A stretch of 64,000 nt of DNA from Candidatus Nitrosopumilus sp. (GTDB lineage Archaea; Thermoproteota; Nitrososphaeria; Nitrososphaerales; Nitrosopumilaceae): NCBI GenBank assembly GCA_014384555.1, contig JACNFR010000050.1, forward strand, positions 1 to 64,000, read 5' to 3'. This document shows, piece after piece, positions 1 through 10,546 of the stretch. The translations under genes and the position numbers were made by a program. Within the stretch, counting starts at the first letter, position 1. Every line of letters begins with the position of its first letter. The notes under the pieces are model-generated. The model was not told where the DNA came from and searched no databases. It saw nothing but the letters and a program-made list of their open reading frames with translations.

Positions 1-53
1 TTTGTGGAGTTATTGTATAATTACCTACTTTACTATACATAATAGGCGATAGC

Positions 54-626
54 ATGGTATTGAGATCAAAATATTCTGCATTAACAGTTACAAAGCAAAA
101 AGTGAATGAATTACCCATTACAAATAATCAAAAAGCTGCAAGAACCCGTAGACAGAGAGGGTATCAATGGGAAGATACCATAGTAAAACGATTCAACAGT
201 GTAGATAATTGGAAAGCATTTCGATTAGGTTCTCCAAGTATCGCATTACCTGATGTATTGGCAGTAAACAATGGTAATAGTACAATCTTTACCATTGAGG
301 CAAAATCAGGTACAAGTACATCTCTTCCAGTGCCAGCAGACCAAATTGAACGGTGCCTGTCATGGATTAAGACTTTTGATATTTACAAAAAAAGAAATGT
401 TCTATTAGCATTCAAATTTTTATCAAAGAAAAGAATTGACATTGGAAAATATGAAAGTCGAGAATTAAGAGAATATTTCAAAATATGGGATGAATCTTTA
501 GAGATAACGGACTGTGTGTGTACATATGAAGGTAAATTTTATGCAAAAATAGATGGGTCTAGAAAAGAACTATCTCTCAAAGAATGTAAAATGCCATTTA
601 AAACTAAACAGAGAACTAGTGCCTAA
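54..626 (+). CDS. hjc: Archaeal Holliday junction resolvase Hjc-like nuclease
   Basis: ORF with RGYQWEDTIVKRF...LPDVLAVNN...FTIEAKSG, matching the E/D...ExK resolvase core. Confidence 0.7.
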   Translation: MVLRSKYSALTVTKQKVNELPITNNQKAARTRRQRGYQWEDTIVKRFNSVDNWKAFRLGSPSIALPDVLAVNNGNSTIFTIEAKSGTSTSLPVPADQIERCLSWIKTFDIYKKRNVLLAFKFLSKKRIDIGKYESRELREYFKIWDESLEITDCVCTYEGKFYAKIDGSRKELSLKECKMPFKTKQRTSA

Positions 627-662
627 CTAGACTTATTTCTTCAAATCGTTTTTAAGGATAAG

Positions 663-1127
663 ATGACTAGTGTATGTATGTCTGAAGAAAACTCCAACAC
701 AGAATCTACTGATAAAATTACAGAATCTTTGTTAGAGACAGTCTCGGATGCAGAGGTTAATTCAAGAATAAGTTTTGAAGAATTTACAGATGAAAGAGCA
801 CTAATCAGTCATGATGCGTTTGGAAAAAAGCAAATGAAGATCAAAGTATTAGAAGTATCAGATGAAAATCCTGTACTGAAATGGAAATTCGGTGATCGTG
901 TAAAAGTAACAAAAATTTTGGTTACAGTGAAACACCTTACAACCCAACAGGTCGAAGAAGCTGAATTTGATATTGAATCAATAGAAAGAGAATTAGCTGA
1001 AAAAAGACATTATTCTTCAACAAACAGATGGATCCCTGCAGAAGATATCAAAAATGGCTATGTGGTAGGTTCAAAACATACCAGATTAATCAGCGATGCT
1101 TCTGCACTAGATTACATAATATTTTGA
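663..1127 (+). CDS. Hypothetical protein
   Basis: 154 aa ORF, plausible codon usage, no recognised family. Confidence 0.6.
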   Translation: MTSVCMSEENSNTESTDKITESLLETVSDAEVNSRISFEEFTDERALISHDAFGKKQMKIKVLEVSDENPVLKWKFGDRVKVTKILVTVKHLTTQQVEEAEFDIESIERELAEKRHYSSTNRWIPAEDIKNGYVVGSKHTRLISDASALDYIIF

Positions 1128-1198
1128 TCATAAATCAGATCTAGTATTGTTAATTTTTACCTGAAAACATTATAAACATCAGAAATTGAAAAGGCATT

Positions 1199-1510
1199 AT
1201 GAGTTCAAAAGAATTTGATGTGAATGGTACGGATTACAAAATAATAATAACAGAACAAGTAATCGGCCACGTTAATTCGCTCAAGGATCTTTACAATGCA
1301 GCATATGAAGATCCTGAAAGTTTTGAAGATGTCAGTACAGAGATATCTTCTACAATTAAGGAGATAGCCAGTACGGTTGAACCAGAAGCAGAAGATAGTG
1401 ATTTGGATGGAATTATTCAAGAGATTATCAAAGCTGTAGACCACAAAGCTGACGAAATCAAAAAAGAGCTTGAAGACAAACCTGCAAAAAAGTCAAAATC
1501 TAAAAAATAA
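1199..1510 (+). CDS. Hypothetical acidic protein with Lys-rich C-terminus
   Basis: 103 aa ORF, preferred over the antisense ORF 1205-1444. Confidence 0.6.
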   Translation: MSSKEFDVNGTDYKIIITEQVIGHVNSLKDLYNAAYEDPESFEDVSTEISSTIKEIASTVEPEAEDSDLDGIIQEIIKAVDHKADEIKKELEDKPAKKSKSKK

Positions 1511-1580
1511 TCCCCATTTTGACCTTAAACTCATAAAAAATTGGTTGAAAAATTATATGGCCAAATAAATATTCAATATC

Positions 1581-1697
1581 ATGTCAAAAAGCTGTGAATG
1601 TGGAATATGTGGCCATCATAGTGAATCCGAGTGTTTGGAAAAAGAATGCAAGTGTTGTTTAAATTTTCATGAAAGATCAGGACCTAAACGAAAATAG
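1581..1697 (+). CDS. Cys-rich putative zinc-binding microprotein (38 aa)
   Basis: Read directly: MSKSCECGICGHHSESECLEKECKCCLNFHERSGPKRK*, with 8 Cys; below the ORF track cutoff. Confidence 0.55.
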   Translation: MSKSCECGICGHHSESECLEKECKCCLNFHERSGPKRK

Positions 1698-1807
1698 TTA
1701 TTTCAAACTCTCTTTATCATAACAACTACATTTTTTTGCCATATGTCTATTACATCCAAAAATTTTATGATCACGACATCCACAAATTATGCATTTTTTC
1801 TCATCAG

Positions 1808-2182
1808 TCATATCTGCTCTATCAAATCCTCCATACTCTCAATCATTTTTTTGTCTTCCAAGGCTTCAATAATTTTAAATCTCATATTTTTTATTCGATA
1901 TGTATCATTAGAGTATAATGGAGCCATAGTCTCTATCTCTTTTTCAAAAAAGTAATTATCCAAATAATTGTTACATTTGGATTTTAATTTTTTAAAATCA
2001 GATTGAGGAATTTTATACTCATCGATATTGTTTGTGACTACATTTAAGAAGCCATTAATTTTTAGCATTTCTTTCTTGAGGATGTCAAGATCTCCAGGTT
2101 TGTCTTGAATTTCTTTTAACAGGTAATACGATTCTATTATTTGAGAAAGAATTTTCTTTAAATGTTCGCCATATGACACCAT
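1808..2182 (-). CDS. Hypothetical protein
   Basis: 124 aa ORF, charged/helical. Confidence 0.55.
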   Translation of the reverse strand: MVSYGEHLKKILSQIIESYYLLKEIQDKPGDLDILKKEMLKINGFLNVVTNNIDEYKIPQSDFKKLKSKCNNYLDNYFFEKEIETMAPLYSNDTYRIKNMRFKIIEALEDKKMIESMEDLIEQI

Positions 2183-2288
2183 AGTTTCAGTTAAGATGCA
2201 TCTAATCTAAAGTTTAGCAAAAATAGCTTTAACTTGAACAATTTTTACAGTATTTCCTTTAAATTATCACCGTTTATCTGTAATTACG

Positions 2289-3626
2289 ATGCAGGGCGAT
2301 TCCTATCTCAAATGTATTGATCCTCAATGCGGATTAGAATATCCTATTGAATACACCAATGTTCAGTGTGAGAAAGGGCACATGCTTGATGTAAAATATA
2401 AAAATAAACCCCCAACATCACTCAAAGAAGTTTTTTACGAAAGAATGAATTCCAAAGGCAGTATTTTCAATGAAAGTGGAGTTTGGAGATTTAGAGATTT
2501 ACTAAATTTTTGTCAAATAGATACAGAAAATCTGGATGAATGTTCAAAGTATCTCGTATCCCTTGATGGAGCAGAAGGTAGACAATCAAAACCATATCAA
2601 ATGTCAAGAGCTGCAGAATTTGTTGGAATTTCAAATAATAAATTATGGTTACAGCCTGAAGGTTACAATCCAAGTGGTTCCTTCAAAGATAACGGTATGG
2701 CAACTGCAGTTACTCATGCAAAGATGATAGGTGCAAAGAAAATTGTTTGTGCATCTACTGGAAATACATCAGCATCTGCAGGAATGTTTGCAGCAAATGA
2801 GGGAATGGATTGTGACGTGTATATCCCTGCAGGTCAGATAGCTCCTGGAAAACTAAGTCAAGCATACCAATTTGGAGCACAAATTGTAGAAGTTGATGGG
2901 AATTTTGATGACGCATTAAAACAATCACTAGATGATGCACAAAATCATGATGGATATACCGTAAACTCTGTAAATCCATTTAGAATTGAAGGACAAAAAA
3001 CAATTCCATTTAGAGCAATAGAATATTTGAATTGGGAAGTTCCAGATTGGATTGTATATCCTGGAGGAGCATTAGGAAATACATCAAGTTGTGGTAAAGC
3101 TTTGATGGAATTATATGAATGGGGATGGATTAAAAAAATTCCAAGAATTGCAGTAATTAATTCTGAAGGTGCAAGTACATTATCTGATTTGTATAATGGT
3201 AAATTTGAAGGAGAGGAGCTACGATGGAATAAAGGAAAACCAAACACAGAACTTATCTCAAGATATTATGATCATTTGGATAAAGAAGGATTAAAACCAA
3301 AAACTAAAGCAACAGCAATACAGATAGGCCGACCTGCAAATATTTTGAAAGGTTTACGAGCACTCGAATTTTCAAATGGAGTTTCTACAACAGTCACTGA
3401 TTCTGAAATGTTAGATGGAATGTCAGTTGTAGGTCTAAATGGATTTGATTGTGAAATGGCATCAGGTGCATCAGTAGTTGGAATTAAAAAATTAATGAAT
3501 GAGGAGATTATCAAAAAAGATGATGTAGTAGTGGGCATACTTACAGGAAGACAAAAAGACGCCATGATACCTGTAGATTATCACAGAAATCCAGAAAACA
3601 GGTTTGCAAACCCTCCAAAAAATTAG
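2289..3626 (+). CDS. thrC: Threonine synthase
   Basis: PLP fold-type II motifs NPSGSFKDNGMA, STGNTSASAGMFAA, GGALGNTSS. Confidence 0.88.
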   Translation: MQGDSYLKCIDPQCGLEYPIEYTNVQCEKGHMLDVKYKNKPPTSLKEVFYERMNSKGSIFNESGVWRFRDLLNFCQIDTENLDECSKYLVSLDGAEGRQSKPYQMSRAAEFVGISNNKLWLQPEGYNPSGSFKDNGMATAVTHAKMIGAKKIVCASTGNTSASAGMFAANEGMDCDVYIPAGQIAPGKLSQAYQFGAQIVEVDGNFDDALKQSLDDAQNHDGYTVNSVNPFRIEGQKTIPFRAIEYLNWEVPDWIVYPGGALGNTSSCGKALMELYEWGWIKKIPRIAVINSEGASTLSDLYNGKFEGEELRWNKGKPNTELISRYYDHLDKEGLKPKTKATAIQIGRPANILKGLRALEFSNGVSTTVTDSEMLDGMSVVGLNGFDCEMASGASVVGIKKLMNEEIIKKDDVVVGILTGRQKDAMIPVDYHRNPENRFANPPKN

Positions 3627-3758
3627 CCTTGTTTTTAGACTTGCCAAAATTTTAACATCTCAAGCCTTAAATCCCAGTTTTAGAAATCAAGTATACCAAA
3701 AGATGGTGCAAAAAAACTAAATGGTTGATTATTCTAAGAAATTTTTTAGGAGAATATT

Positions 3759-5012
3759 ATGGTAGATTTATGGATTGAAATTGCAGCCCTAGCTGTACTC
3801 ATAGGATTATCTGGATTTTTCAGTGGATTAGAAGTGGCACTTGTCGGAGTAAGAAAATCCAAAGTTGTGCAGTTATTCAATAAAGGTAAGAAAGGCTCTA
3901 AAGCACTTCATAAATTAAAAATGAATCCAAGTTGGATGATGTCAAGTGTAAATCTTGGTAATAATTTAGTAAATGTTGGAGCGTCAGCTCTTGCTACAAG
4001 TTTGGCAATTAGACTATTTGGTGATGACGGATTGGGAATTGCAGTAGGAATCATGACCTTTGTAATTCTAGTATTTGGAGAAATTACTCCAAAAACATAC
4101 TGTAATGCAAATTCTACTAAAATTGCATTAAGATATGCTCCAGTATTACTTGTATTTAGCTATGCATTCTATCCAGTTGTAAAGTTCTTTGAAATTATTA
4201 CTAGAGGTGTTGTAAAAATGACTGGAAGTAGTTATGCCCCACCTCCAATTACCGAAGAAGAGATCAAAGGAGTAATTGATCAAGGTTTAGAAGAAAAAGC
4301 CCTGGAAAGAGAAGAGATGGAGCTAGTACATGGTGCGCTAAAATTTGATGACACTGTAATCCGTTCTGTGATGACTCCGCGAACAAAGATGTTTTCATTA
4401 AATTCTAAAATGCTGCTCTTTGAAGCATTACCACAAATTAATCAAATGGGACATTCAAGAATTCCAATTTACGGAGATACAAGTGACGATATTGTAGGCA
4501 TAATTCATGTAAGAGATGTTCTCAAAGAATTAGAAAAAGACAACAAAATGGCCAGTCTTGAAGAAATAGCAAGAAAGCCAGTATTTGCATCACAAGAAAA
4601 AATGGTCAGTGCTTTGTTAAAGGAGATGAAAGGTAGGAAAACCCACATGGCAATAGTAGTAGATGAACACGGAGGAGTTGAAGGATTAGTTACATTAGAA
4701 GACTTGCTTGAAGAGATAGTTGGAGAGATTGAAGATGAGACAGATTTGACCAGACATATAGGATATGAAAAAATTGATCAAGACACGATAATTACAAATG
4801 GCGATATCGATATTGATACTATTAATGAAATTTTTAAAACAAGAATTCCCGAAGGTGACGATTATGCATCACTTAATGGATTGTTACACGAAAGACTACA
4901 AGATATTCCTCAAGAAGGAGATAAAGTAGAAGTAGATGAATTAAGGATTATTGTTGAAAAAGTTTCAAAAAATATTCCTAAAAAAATCAGAATTGAAAAA
5001 ATTAGGACCTAA
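3759..5012 (+). CDS. CNNM/HlyC-CorC family protein (DUF21 + CBS pair + CorC_HlyC)
   Basis: N-terminal membrane DUF21 region, CBS region with VMTPRTKM and [11 protein letters not shown], and [28 protein letters not shown]. Confidence 0.85.
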   Translation: MVDLWIEIAALAVLIGLSGFFSGLEVALVGVRKSKVVQLFNKGKKGSKALHKLKMNPSWMMSSVNLGNNLVNVGASALATSLAIRLFGDDGLGIAVGIMTFVILVFGEITPKTYCNANSTKIALRYAPVLLVFSYAFYPVVKFFEIITRGVVKMTGSSYAPPPITEEEIKGVIDQGLEEKALEREEMELVHGALKFDDTVIRSVMTPRTKMFSLNSKMLLFEALPQINQMGHSRIPIYGDTSDDIVGIIHVRDVLKELEKDNKMASLEEIARKPVFASQEKMVSALLKEMKGRKTHMAIVVDEHGGVEGLVTLEDLLEEIVGEIEDETDLTRHIGYEKIDQDTIITNGDIDIDTINEIFKTRIPEGDDYASLNGLLHERLQDIPQEGDKVEVDELRIIVEKVSKNIPKKIRIEKIRT

Positions 5013-6061
5013 TTATTTTTTGCAAAATGTTCTTCTAGTTTTTGTTTTTTCTCTTGCATATGAAATATAGATTCAGTATGAGTGAATGCATCTTGATATG
5101 ATTTTCCAAACAACATTGCTTGCAGTAACATGTGATTTTCAGGAATTACAATGCCTGTTTGATCATCAGAATACATTATTTGCACAGTATCACCGATAGA
5201 GGTAGTCATGTTTGCATGTATGTGTATCATGTTGGTGTCTGTAAAATTAAATCCCATGTTTTGGGCATAATCTCTAACATCTTTAGTTCCTTTAGCAGTC
5301 CATAGTGTTGCAACACCAAATTCATTTGTAAATATATCGTGGATTTCAGATGGCTTTGGAGCAGTACCTTTGAATCTAATATCCATAATGTGCAAATGCA
5401 TTTGTCTTGTTGGAACCTTGATTGCACGTACGTACAGAGGAGCATCTTTACCAAAGTATAATTTTACATCATCACCATGATGTGGTTTTTCAGTCATCTC
5501 TATGGTGTCAGATAATTTCTTTTCAGTTTGTTCAATGTCTGCCCATCGTCTAACAAGAGTAACATCAAATCTAACTAGTTGATCACCGAACTTATCACGT
5601 AGTGGCTCCAAGATCCTACCCATACCGGTAACATTACAGCTTCCTTGCATGACATGATATTTTCCTAAAGCTTGATCATAATTTGCTCTAGAATTAAATA
5701 ATAAATCAGATACTGCTTCAGAACCCATAGTAGATTCACCGCCCTGATAAATTGCAGGGATGTTTTTTGGCTCATAGAGATTTTTTTTGTTTTTGTAACC
5801 ATGTCCTCCAGGTGCAGCATCAATAACTAAATCTGATTTATCTAAGGCAGATTCAATAGAACCTGAAATTTTATAATTTGAGAAAGCATCTAGTTTTGAT
5901 TCTGGAACATATACGTCAAGTCCTTTAGAAATGGCCTCTTCAACTTTTTCATCAGGAGAATATTTTCCAATCCCAACAACTTCAATTTCAGAATCATCTT
6001 TTAGAAATGAAACAATTCTACTTCCAATAGAACCATATCCATTAACAAAGACTTTCTTCAT
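5009..6061 (-). CDS. gap: Archaeal type II glyceraldehyde-3-phosphate dehydrogenase
   Basis: MKKVFVNGYGSIGSRIVSFLKDDSEIEVVGIGKYSPD and catalytic region VMQGSCNVTGMGRIL; start placed at the internal Met, so the track ORF 5009-6184 is over-extended. Confidence 0.87.
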   Translation of the reverse strand: MKKVFVNGYGSIGSRIVSFLKDDSEIEVVGIGKYSPDEKVEEAISKGLDVYVPESKLDAFSNYKISGSIESALDKSDLVIDAAPGGHGYKNKKNLYEPKNIPAIYQGGESTMGSEAVSDLLFNSRANYDQALGKYHVMQGSCNVTGMGRILEPLRDKFGDQLVRFDVTLVRRWADIEQTEKKLSDTIEMTEKPHHGDDVKLYFGKDAPLYVRAIKVPTRQMHLHIMDIRFKGTAPKPSEIHDIFTNEFGVATLWTAKGTKDVRDYAQNMGFNFTDTNMIHIHANMTTSIGDTVQIMYSDDQTGIVIPENHMLLQAMLFGKSYQDAFTHTESIFHMQEKKQKLEEHFAKNN

Positions 6062-6136
6062 AAATTCAATATTATGTGCCCATTTATTTAGATTCCAATC
6101 CATACTCTTAAGTTCAAAAATATACTCAGATAGATA

Positions 6137-6286
6137 ATGGGATTTTTTGAAAAATTCAAAGGTAAACAGAATGTACCAGTACACCTATCAATGAAGCACA
6201 AAAGATGTACAAATTGCAATCGCCTATTATCAGAACACACTAAGAAGGAACTATGTTATTCCTGTGACAAAGAAAAGACAGTATAG
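6137..6286 (+). CDS. Zinc-ribbon microprotein (49 aa)
   Basis: MGFFEKFKGKQNVPVHLSMKHKRCTNCNRLLSEHTKKELCYSCDKEKTV*, CxxC...CxxC; CTTAAGTT box 23 bp upstream. Confidence 0.65.
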   Translation: MGFFEKFKGKQNVPVHLSMKHKRCTNCNRLLSEHTKKELCYSCDKEKTV

Positions 6287-6335
6287 ACTCTAAACCCATC
6301 AACATGCTTAAGTTAATAGTAAATTTAGAAAAAAT

Positions 6336-6524
6336 ATGAATTGCTTTGTATGTTCAAAAAACAAAAAAGATTTTGAAGTATGGCATAACAAAATAATAAT
6401 AGCCGCAACATATGATTCAGAATTCCAAGATGATGAACAAATACAAAAAATGTCCGATAATTCCATAATTTGTCATGACTGCATACAATCAATCAAAGAC
6501 AAAGTTGATGAAAAAAGAAAATAA
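6336..6524 (+). CDS. Small Cys-containing putative zinc-binding protein
   Basis: 62 aa, CxxC...CxxC; CTTAAGTT box 22 bp upstream. Confidence 0.65.
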   Translation: MNCFVCSKNKKDFEVWHNKIIIAATYDSEFQDDEQIQKMSDNSIICHDCIQSIKDKVDEKRK

Positions 6525-6574
6525 ATTCAAAAATTGATTAACACTCTTAAGTTGATTATCTGCCATTAACAGGC

Positions 6575-6892
6575 ATGGTAAAATCATTAGGGGACTATAA
6601 TAAAGAGAAATCATCCTCATACGATACAAAAAATATCAAATGGTCCAAAAAAAACCCATTAGATTTAGATAAATCTAAAAAGAAAAAAAGTACAAAAAAG
6701 AAAATATCTCCATTAAACATAATTCCACGAAGTAAAAATGAAAAAACAGTTGAAAAAGAAGAAAGAATCTTCAAAGTTGAAGAAGATTCAGATGAAGATA
6801 AATCTAAAAACCAAATCTTGAACAGGAAATTTGAAAAATCTTCTGTGTCAAATAGTAAAATTGAACCAGGGTTCAAAAGGAAAGCAAGATAG
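6575..6892 (+). CDS. Lys-rich hypothetical protein
   Basis: 105 aa; CTTAAGTT box 22 bp upstream; antisense ORF rejected. Confidence 0.6.
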   Translation: MVKSLGDYNKEKSSSYDTKNIKWSKKNPLDLDKSKKKKSTKKKISPLNIIPRSKNEKTVEKEERIFKVEEDSDEDKSKNQILNRKFEKSSVSNSKIEPGFKRKAR

Positions 6893-6959
6893 TCGTTAAA
6901 GCTTTTGAAGTTAAAAAATATGCCAATACTCTTAAGTTCATTATTTACATATTGAATTT

Positions 6960-7085
6960 ATGAATGAGGAAGAATTCTACATTTGTAAAAACTGTGGAAC
7001 AGAATTTCCATCAAAAGAGATTAGACTCTATTGTAAAGTGTGTAAATCAAATTTAGATAAAACAGGAAATTTGCCAAAACTTTAG
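6960..7085 (+). CDS. Zinc-ribbon microprotein (41 aa)
   Basis: MNEEEFYICKNCGTEFPSKEIRLYCKVCKSNLDKTGNLPKL*; CxxC...CxxC; CTTAAGTT box 22 bp upstream. Confidence 0.65.
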   Translation: MNEEEFYICKNCGTEFPSKEIRLYCKVCKSNLDKTGNLPKL

Positions 7086-7126
7086 TTACTAAAACGATTA
7101 TAATCCTGATAAATTATACAAATCTC

Positions 7127-7198
7127 ATGTCTTCATTTATGAAAATATCTATTGCAATAGTGATAGTTGCATTCGTCATAGTGTTTGTAACCCTTTAA
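7127..7198 (+). CDS. Possible single-span membrane micropeptide (23 aa)
   Basis: MSSFMKISIAIVIVAFVIVFVTL*. Confidence 0.35.
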   Translation: MSSFMKISIAIVIVAFVIVFVTL

Positions 7199-7221
7199 TC
7201 ATAGAATTACAATATTTTAAC

Positions 7222-7536
7222 ATGGGTTTTTTATCAAATTTAAGGAAAAATATCAATTCTACTAAAAGAGAAAAAGCTGCCAAAAGGAATGGTAAGCAAC
7301 TTAAAGGATTGTTAAAAAAATTCAAAGAAAAAAGAGATAGAACAGAAAAAGAGACAGGTATCAGACCTCAAATTGATCAAAGCACCCAAATGTTTATGCA
7401 AAAAGTGCTTAACGCATGGATTGATGAAGGGCGATTCATTGATGAGGAAAAGTTTTGGAGAGAAGTAGATTACAATAGACAGTTTACCCACCCTGTAGAA
7501 TATTATGAGATTGAGCATCATAAATTCCAAAATTAG
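7222..7536 (+). CDS. Hypothetical protein
   Basis: 104 aa ORF, basic N-terminus. Confidence 0.6.
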   Translation: MGFLSNLRKNINSTKREKAAKRNGKQLKGLLKKFKEKRDRTEKETGIRPQIDQSTQMFMQKVLNAWIDEGRFIDEEKFWREVDYNRQFTHPVEYYEIEHHKFQN

Positions 7537-7579
7537 TTCATAGAAACTGTTTATACCCAAAAAATAGCGATATCACAGT

Positions 7580-8296
7580 ATGAATTTCCATATCATTACA
7601 ACATGTATTTTTGTTTTAATTGTCAGTTCGTTTACAACAAATTATGCATTAGGACAAATAGATCCTCTAACTGAAATTGAATTTTTACAATCAGGTTCAA
7701 TTTATTCAGATAAGAATGAGTTTAACATTAGCAATGACATTGACATTAGAGAATTTTTTAACGGAAATATTATTCGGGTTTCAGGACAAACAATTGAAGG
7801 TTTTCCATACATTACATATTCAAAAGTGTCAGATGAAAATATAGATACTCATGGTATAATTTTCATCGATAATCAATTTGTTAAATTGTCTTTTGATAAA
7901 AAATCGATTCAAGTCGAAGAAATCATTGATAAAATGGATGATCTTACACTAGCAGTTCAATATACTCAACGAGCACATTCAAAACAATTCATTTCCATTG
8001 ATGTTAAAGTTTTTGAGAAGGAACAAAATTACTACAGTAACTACAATCAAAATTACGGATACATTCCTAACACAAACATCAACATAATAATTACTGATAA
8101 AGAAAACAATGAAATATTTTCATCAATTGGAATTACAAATGATAAGGGATCATTTGAAACAAAATATATGATTCCAGATAATTCAAAAAGAGAAACACTA
8201 ACAATTACAATAAATGCTGAAGATGAAAATTCATCATCCACAAAAATTCTACAAACATTTGCTTTAGGCAATATCCCCGCTGATGGTGGACCTTAG
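7580..8296 (+). CDS. Secreted hypothetical protein (signal peptide, beta-rich)
   Basis: N-terminal hydrophobic signal MNFHIITTCIFVLIVSSFTTNYALG. Confidence 0.65.
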   Translation: MNFHIITTCIFVLIVSSFTTNYALGQIDPLTEIEFLQSGSIYSDKNEFNISNDIDIREFFNGNIIRVSGQTIEGFPYITYSKVSDENIDTHGIIFIDNQFVKLSFDKKSIQVEEIIDKMDDLTLAVQYTQRAHSKQFISIDVKVFEKEQNYYSNYNQNYGYIPNTNINIIITDKENNEIFSSIGITNDKGSFETKYMIPDNSKRETLTITINAEDENSSSTKILQTFALGNIPADGGP

Positions 8297-8335
8297 AACA
8301 AAAGACTAAATGTATCAAAAAGACTTTGAAAACTA

Positions 8336-9040
8336 TTGATTCATGGTCCTTCACTTGCCATAGGAGCAATTATTGCATCAATTGCAATAATTATTGCATT
8401 TGTAGGGTTTGATAGTATTTCTAATCAAACAGAACTAGTTATCGAGCCCACACCAACAATTCAACAACAAGGGCCTACAAAAATTACAATAAACACATTC
8501 ATAGATAATGGTTCACCAGCACTTGGAAATCCAAATGCCCCAGTCACATTAGTTGAATTTGGAGATTATCAATGTCATTTTTGCAATGTTTTCTTTCATT
8601 CAACAGAAGATGATATTTTAAAGAATTATGTCGAGACAGGAAAAGTCAAAATGATTTTCAAAGACTACAACATAATTGGCCCTGACTCAGTCAATGCATC
8701 CCATGGAGCTCATTGTGCTAATGATCAAGAATTGTTCTGGGAATATCATGATATTTTGTATTCAAATTGGACTGGCGAAAATAATGGATGGGCATCATCG
8801 GAGAATCTTGGAAAATTTGCACAAGAAGTTGGATTAGATATGGATGAGTGGTCAGAATGCATGTTAAATGGATTACATTCACAAACAATTCTTGCAAGTA
8901 ATGACGACGCAAGAAGTTTGGAATTAACTGGAACTCCTGCATTTTTTGTGATTGGTCCTGATGGAAAAACTACAAAATTATTTGGAGCACAACCTTTTGA
9001 AACATTTGAGAAAGTTTTTGAAAATGAATTAAAAAAATAG
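8336..9040 (+). CDS. DsbA-family thiol-disulfide oxidoreductase, membrane anchored
   Basis: N-terminal TM helix and FGDYQCHFC...TGTPAFFVIGPDG; TTG start (ATG at 8343 is out of frame). Confidence 0.8.
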   Translation: MIHGPSLAIGAIIASIAIIIAFVGFDSISNQTELVIEPTPTIQQQGPTKITINTFIDNGSPALGNPNAPVTLVEFGDYQCHFCNVFFHSTEDDILKNYVETGKVKMIFKDYNIIGPDSVNASHGAHCANDQELFWEYHDILYSNWTGENNGWASSENLGKFAQEVGLDMDEWSECMLNGLHSQTILASNDDARSLELTGTPAFFVIGPDGKTTKLFGAQPFETFEKVFENELKK

Positions 9041-9151
9041 GATCTTGCGATCAATGTATGAATAGATTGTCAAAAAAAGTATAAAAATTCCCTTCCTAGT
9101 TACTTAGAATTTACCCAATATCCTTATTAATGAAATTCCGGGAGCTAGCTT

Positions 9152-10546
9152 ATGGCAGCTGGAATAGATGACATTGCGATATACATCCCTAGATTGTATA
9201 TTGATGCAGCTGATTTTGCAGATAATAGAGGACTAGACCCAGTAAAATTACAAAAAGGTCTAGGAGTTTCTCAAATGGCCATTGTAGATGCTAATCAAGA
9301 CCCTGCATGTCTTGCAGCAAATGCATGTTTACGAATTATGCAGAAAAACAAACTATCACCAGATGACATTGGCAGACTATACGTTTCAACAGAATCAGCA
9401 TTTGATGAATCAAAAGCAATGAACTCATATGTTATTGGAATGCTAGAGCAAGTTTATGGTCAAGGGGCATTTGAGCACTGTGGTGGTGTAGAGACCAAAT
9501 TTGCATGTGTAAGTGGTTCTTATGCACTTTATGACAATACAAATTGGATTAGAGCAGGAGAAGCTGAAGGGAAACATGCCCTGGTAGTAGTTTCAGATAT
9601 TGCAAAATACGATATGGGTTCAAGTGGAGAAATGACCCAAGGTGCAGGAGCAGTAGTTATGCTTCTCAATGATGACCCAAGATTACTAGCATTTGATCCT
9701 AAAGTAACATCAACATCGATTAAAGACGAATATGACTTTTACAGACCTTTCGGAAAGGAAACACCAATCGTGCATGGACAGTATTCTAATTTGCTATATA
9801 TGATTCAAGTAAGAAAAGCACTAGAGGCATACAAGAAAAAAGTGGTCTCATCTGGATTAATCAAAATGGAACCTGATGAGACAATTTTGGATCATATGGA
9901 TTACATCAACATGCACTTGCCTTATAGTAACATGGGAAAGAAAGCTTTAGCATATCTAGTTAGACATGAATGGCGACAACTACCACGTTGGAAAAAAATA
10001 CAACAAGAAATTGGAATGGAAGAACCAGTACCAAAAGATCCACGAGGAACAATTGAATCGGTATTAGGAGATGCAGAATTCATGGCAAAAGATCACGAGT
10101 TTACAAAATTATTCACTAAAACTCAAGAGTATCAAGAAGTTTACGAATCAAAACTGTCTAGTTCGCTTATTGCATCAAGTATGATTGGTAATTTGTATAC
10201 TGCATCATTGTATTTGGGCTTTAGAAGCAGTTTAGAATTTGAATATCAAAAAGGAATTGATTTAGAAGGTAAAAGAGTAGGATTCGGATCATATGGAAGT
10301 GGAAGTAGTGCAATGGTATTCAGCGGTGTCGTTCAACCAGCTTACAAAGAAATGGTAAAAGACATGAATTTGGAGGCAGAGATTGGTGATAGAAAACGAT
10401 TGACATGGGATGAATACGAAGAATTACACGAAAACAAATTAACTCCTGAAGAATCAATGGTTCATTCAAAGAAAGAGTTCGTCCTAGTACACATAGATAC
10501 TGAGAAAGAGTCTAGAGGCGAAAGACGTTACATCTATAACGAATAA
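9152..10546 (+). CDS. Hydroxymethylglutaryl-CoA synthase
   Basis: IDDIAIYIPRLYID...KFACVSGSYALYD; HMGCS family. Confidence 0.82.
   Translation: MAAGIDDIAIYIPRLYIDAADFADNRGLDPVKLQKGLGVSQMAIVDANQDPACLAANACLRIMQKNKLSPDDIGRLYVSTESAFDESKAMNSYVIGMLEQVYGQGAFEHCGGVETKFACVSGSYALYDNTNWIRAGEAEGKHALVVVSDIAKYDMGSSGEMTQGAGAVVMLLNDDPRLLAFDPKVTSTSIKDEYDFYRPFGKETPIVHGQYSNLLYMIQVRKALEAYKKKVVSSGLIKMEPDETILDHMDYINMHLPYSNMGKKALAYLVRHEWRQLPRWKKIQQEIGMEEPVPKDPRGTIESVLGDAEFMAKDHEFTKLFTKTQEYQEVYESKLSSSLIASSMIGNLYTASLYLGFRSSLEFEYQKGIDLEGKRVGFGSYGSGSSAMVFSGVVQPAYKEMVKDMNLEAEIGDRKRLTWDEYEELHENKLTPEESMVHSKKEFVLVHIDTEKESRGERRYIYNE

Noticed and set aside
1736-1955. Two overlapping plus-strand ORFs (60 and 70 aa)
   Set aside because: Antisense to the better-supported 1808-2182 minus-strand ORF, with no coding-like composition.
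5009-6184. Full-length 391-aa version of GAPDH
   Set aside because: N-terminal 41 residues lack homology and overlap a divergent promoter and gene at 6107-6137; the start at 6061 matches MKKVFVNGYGSIGS.
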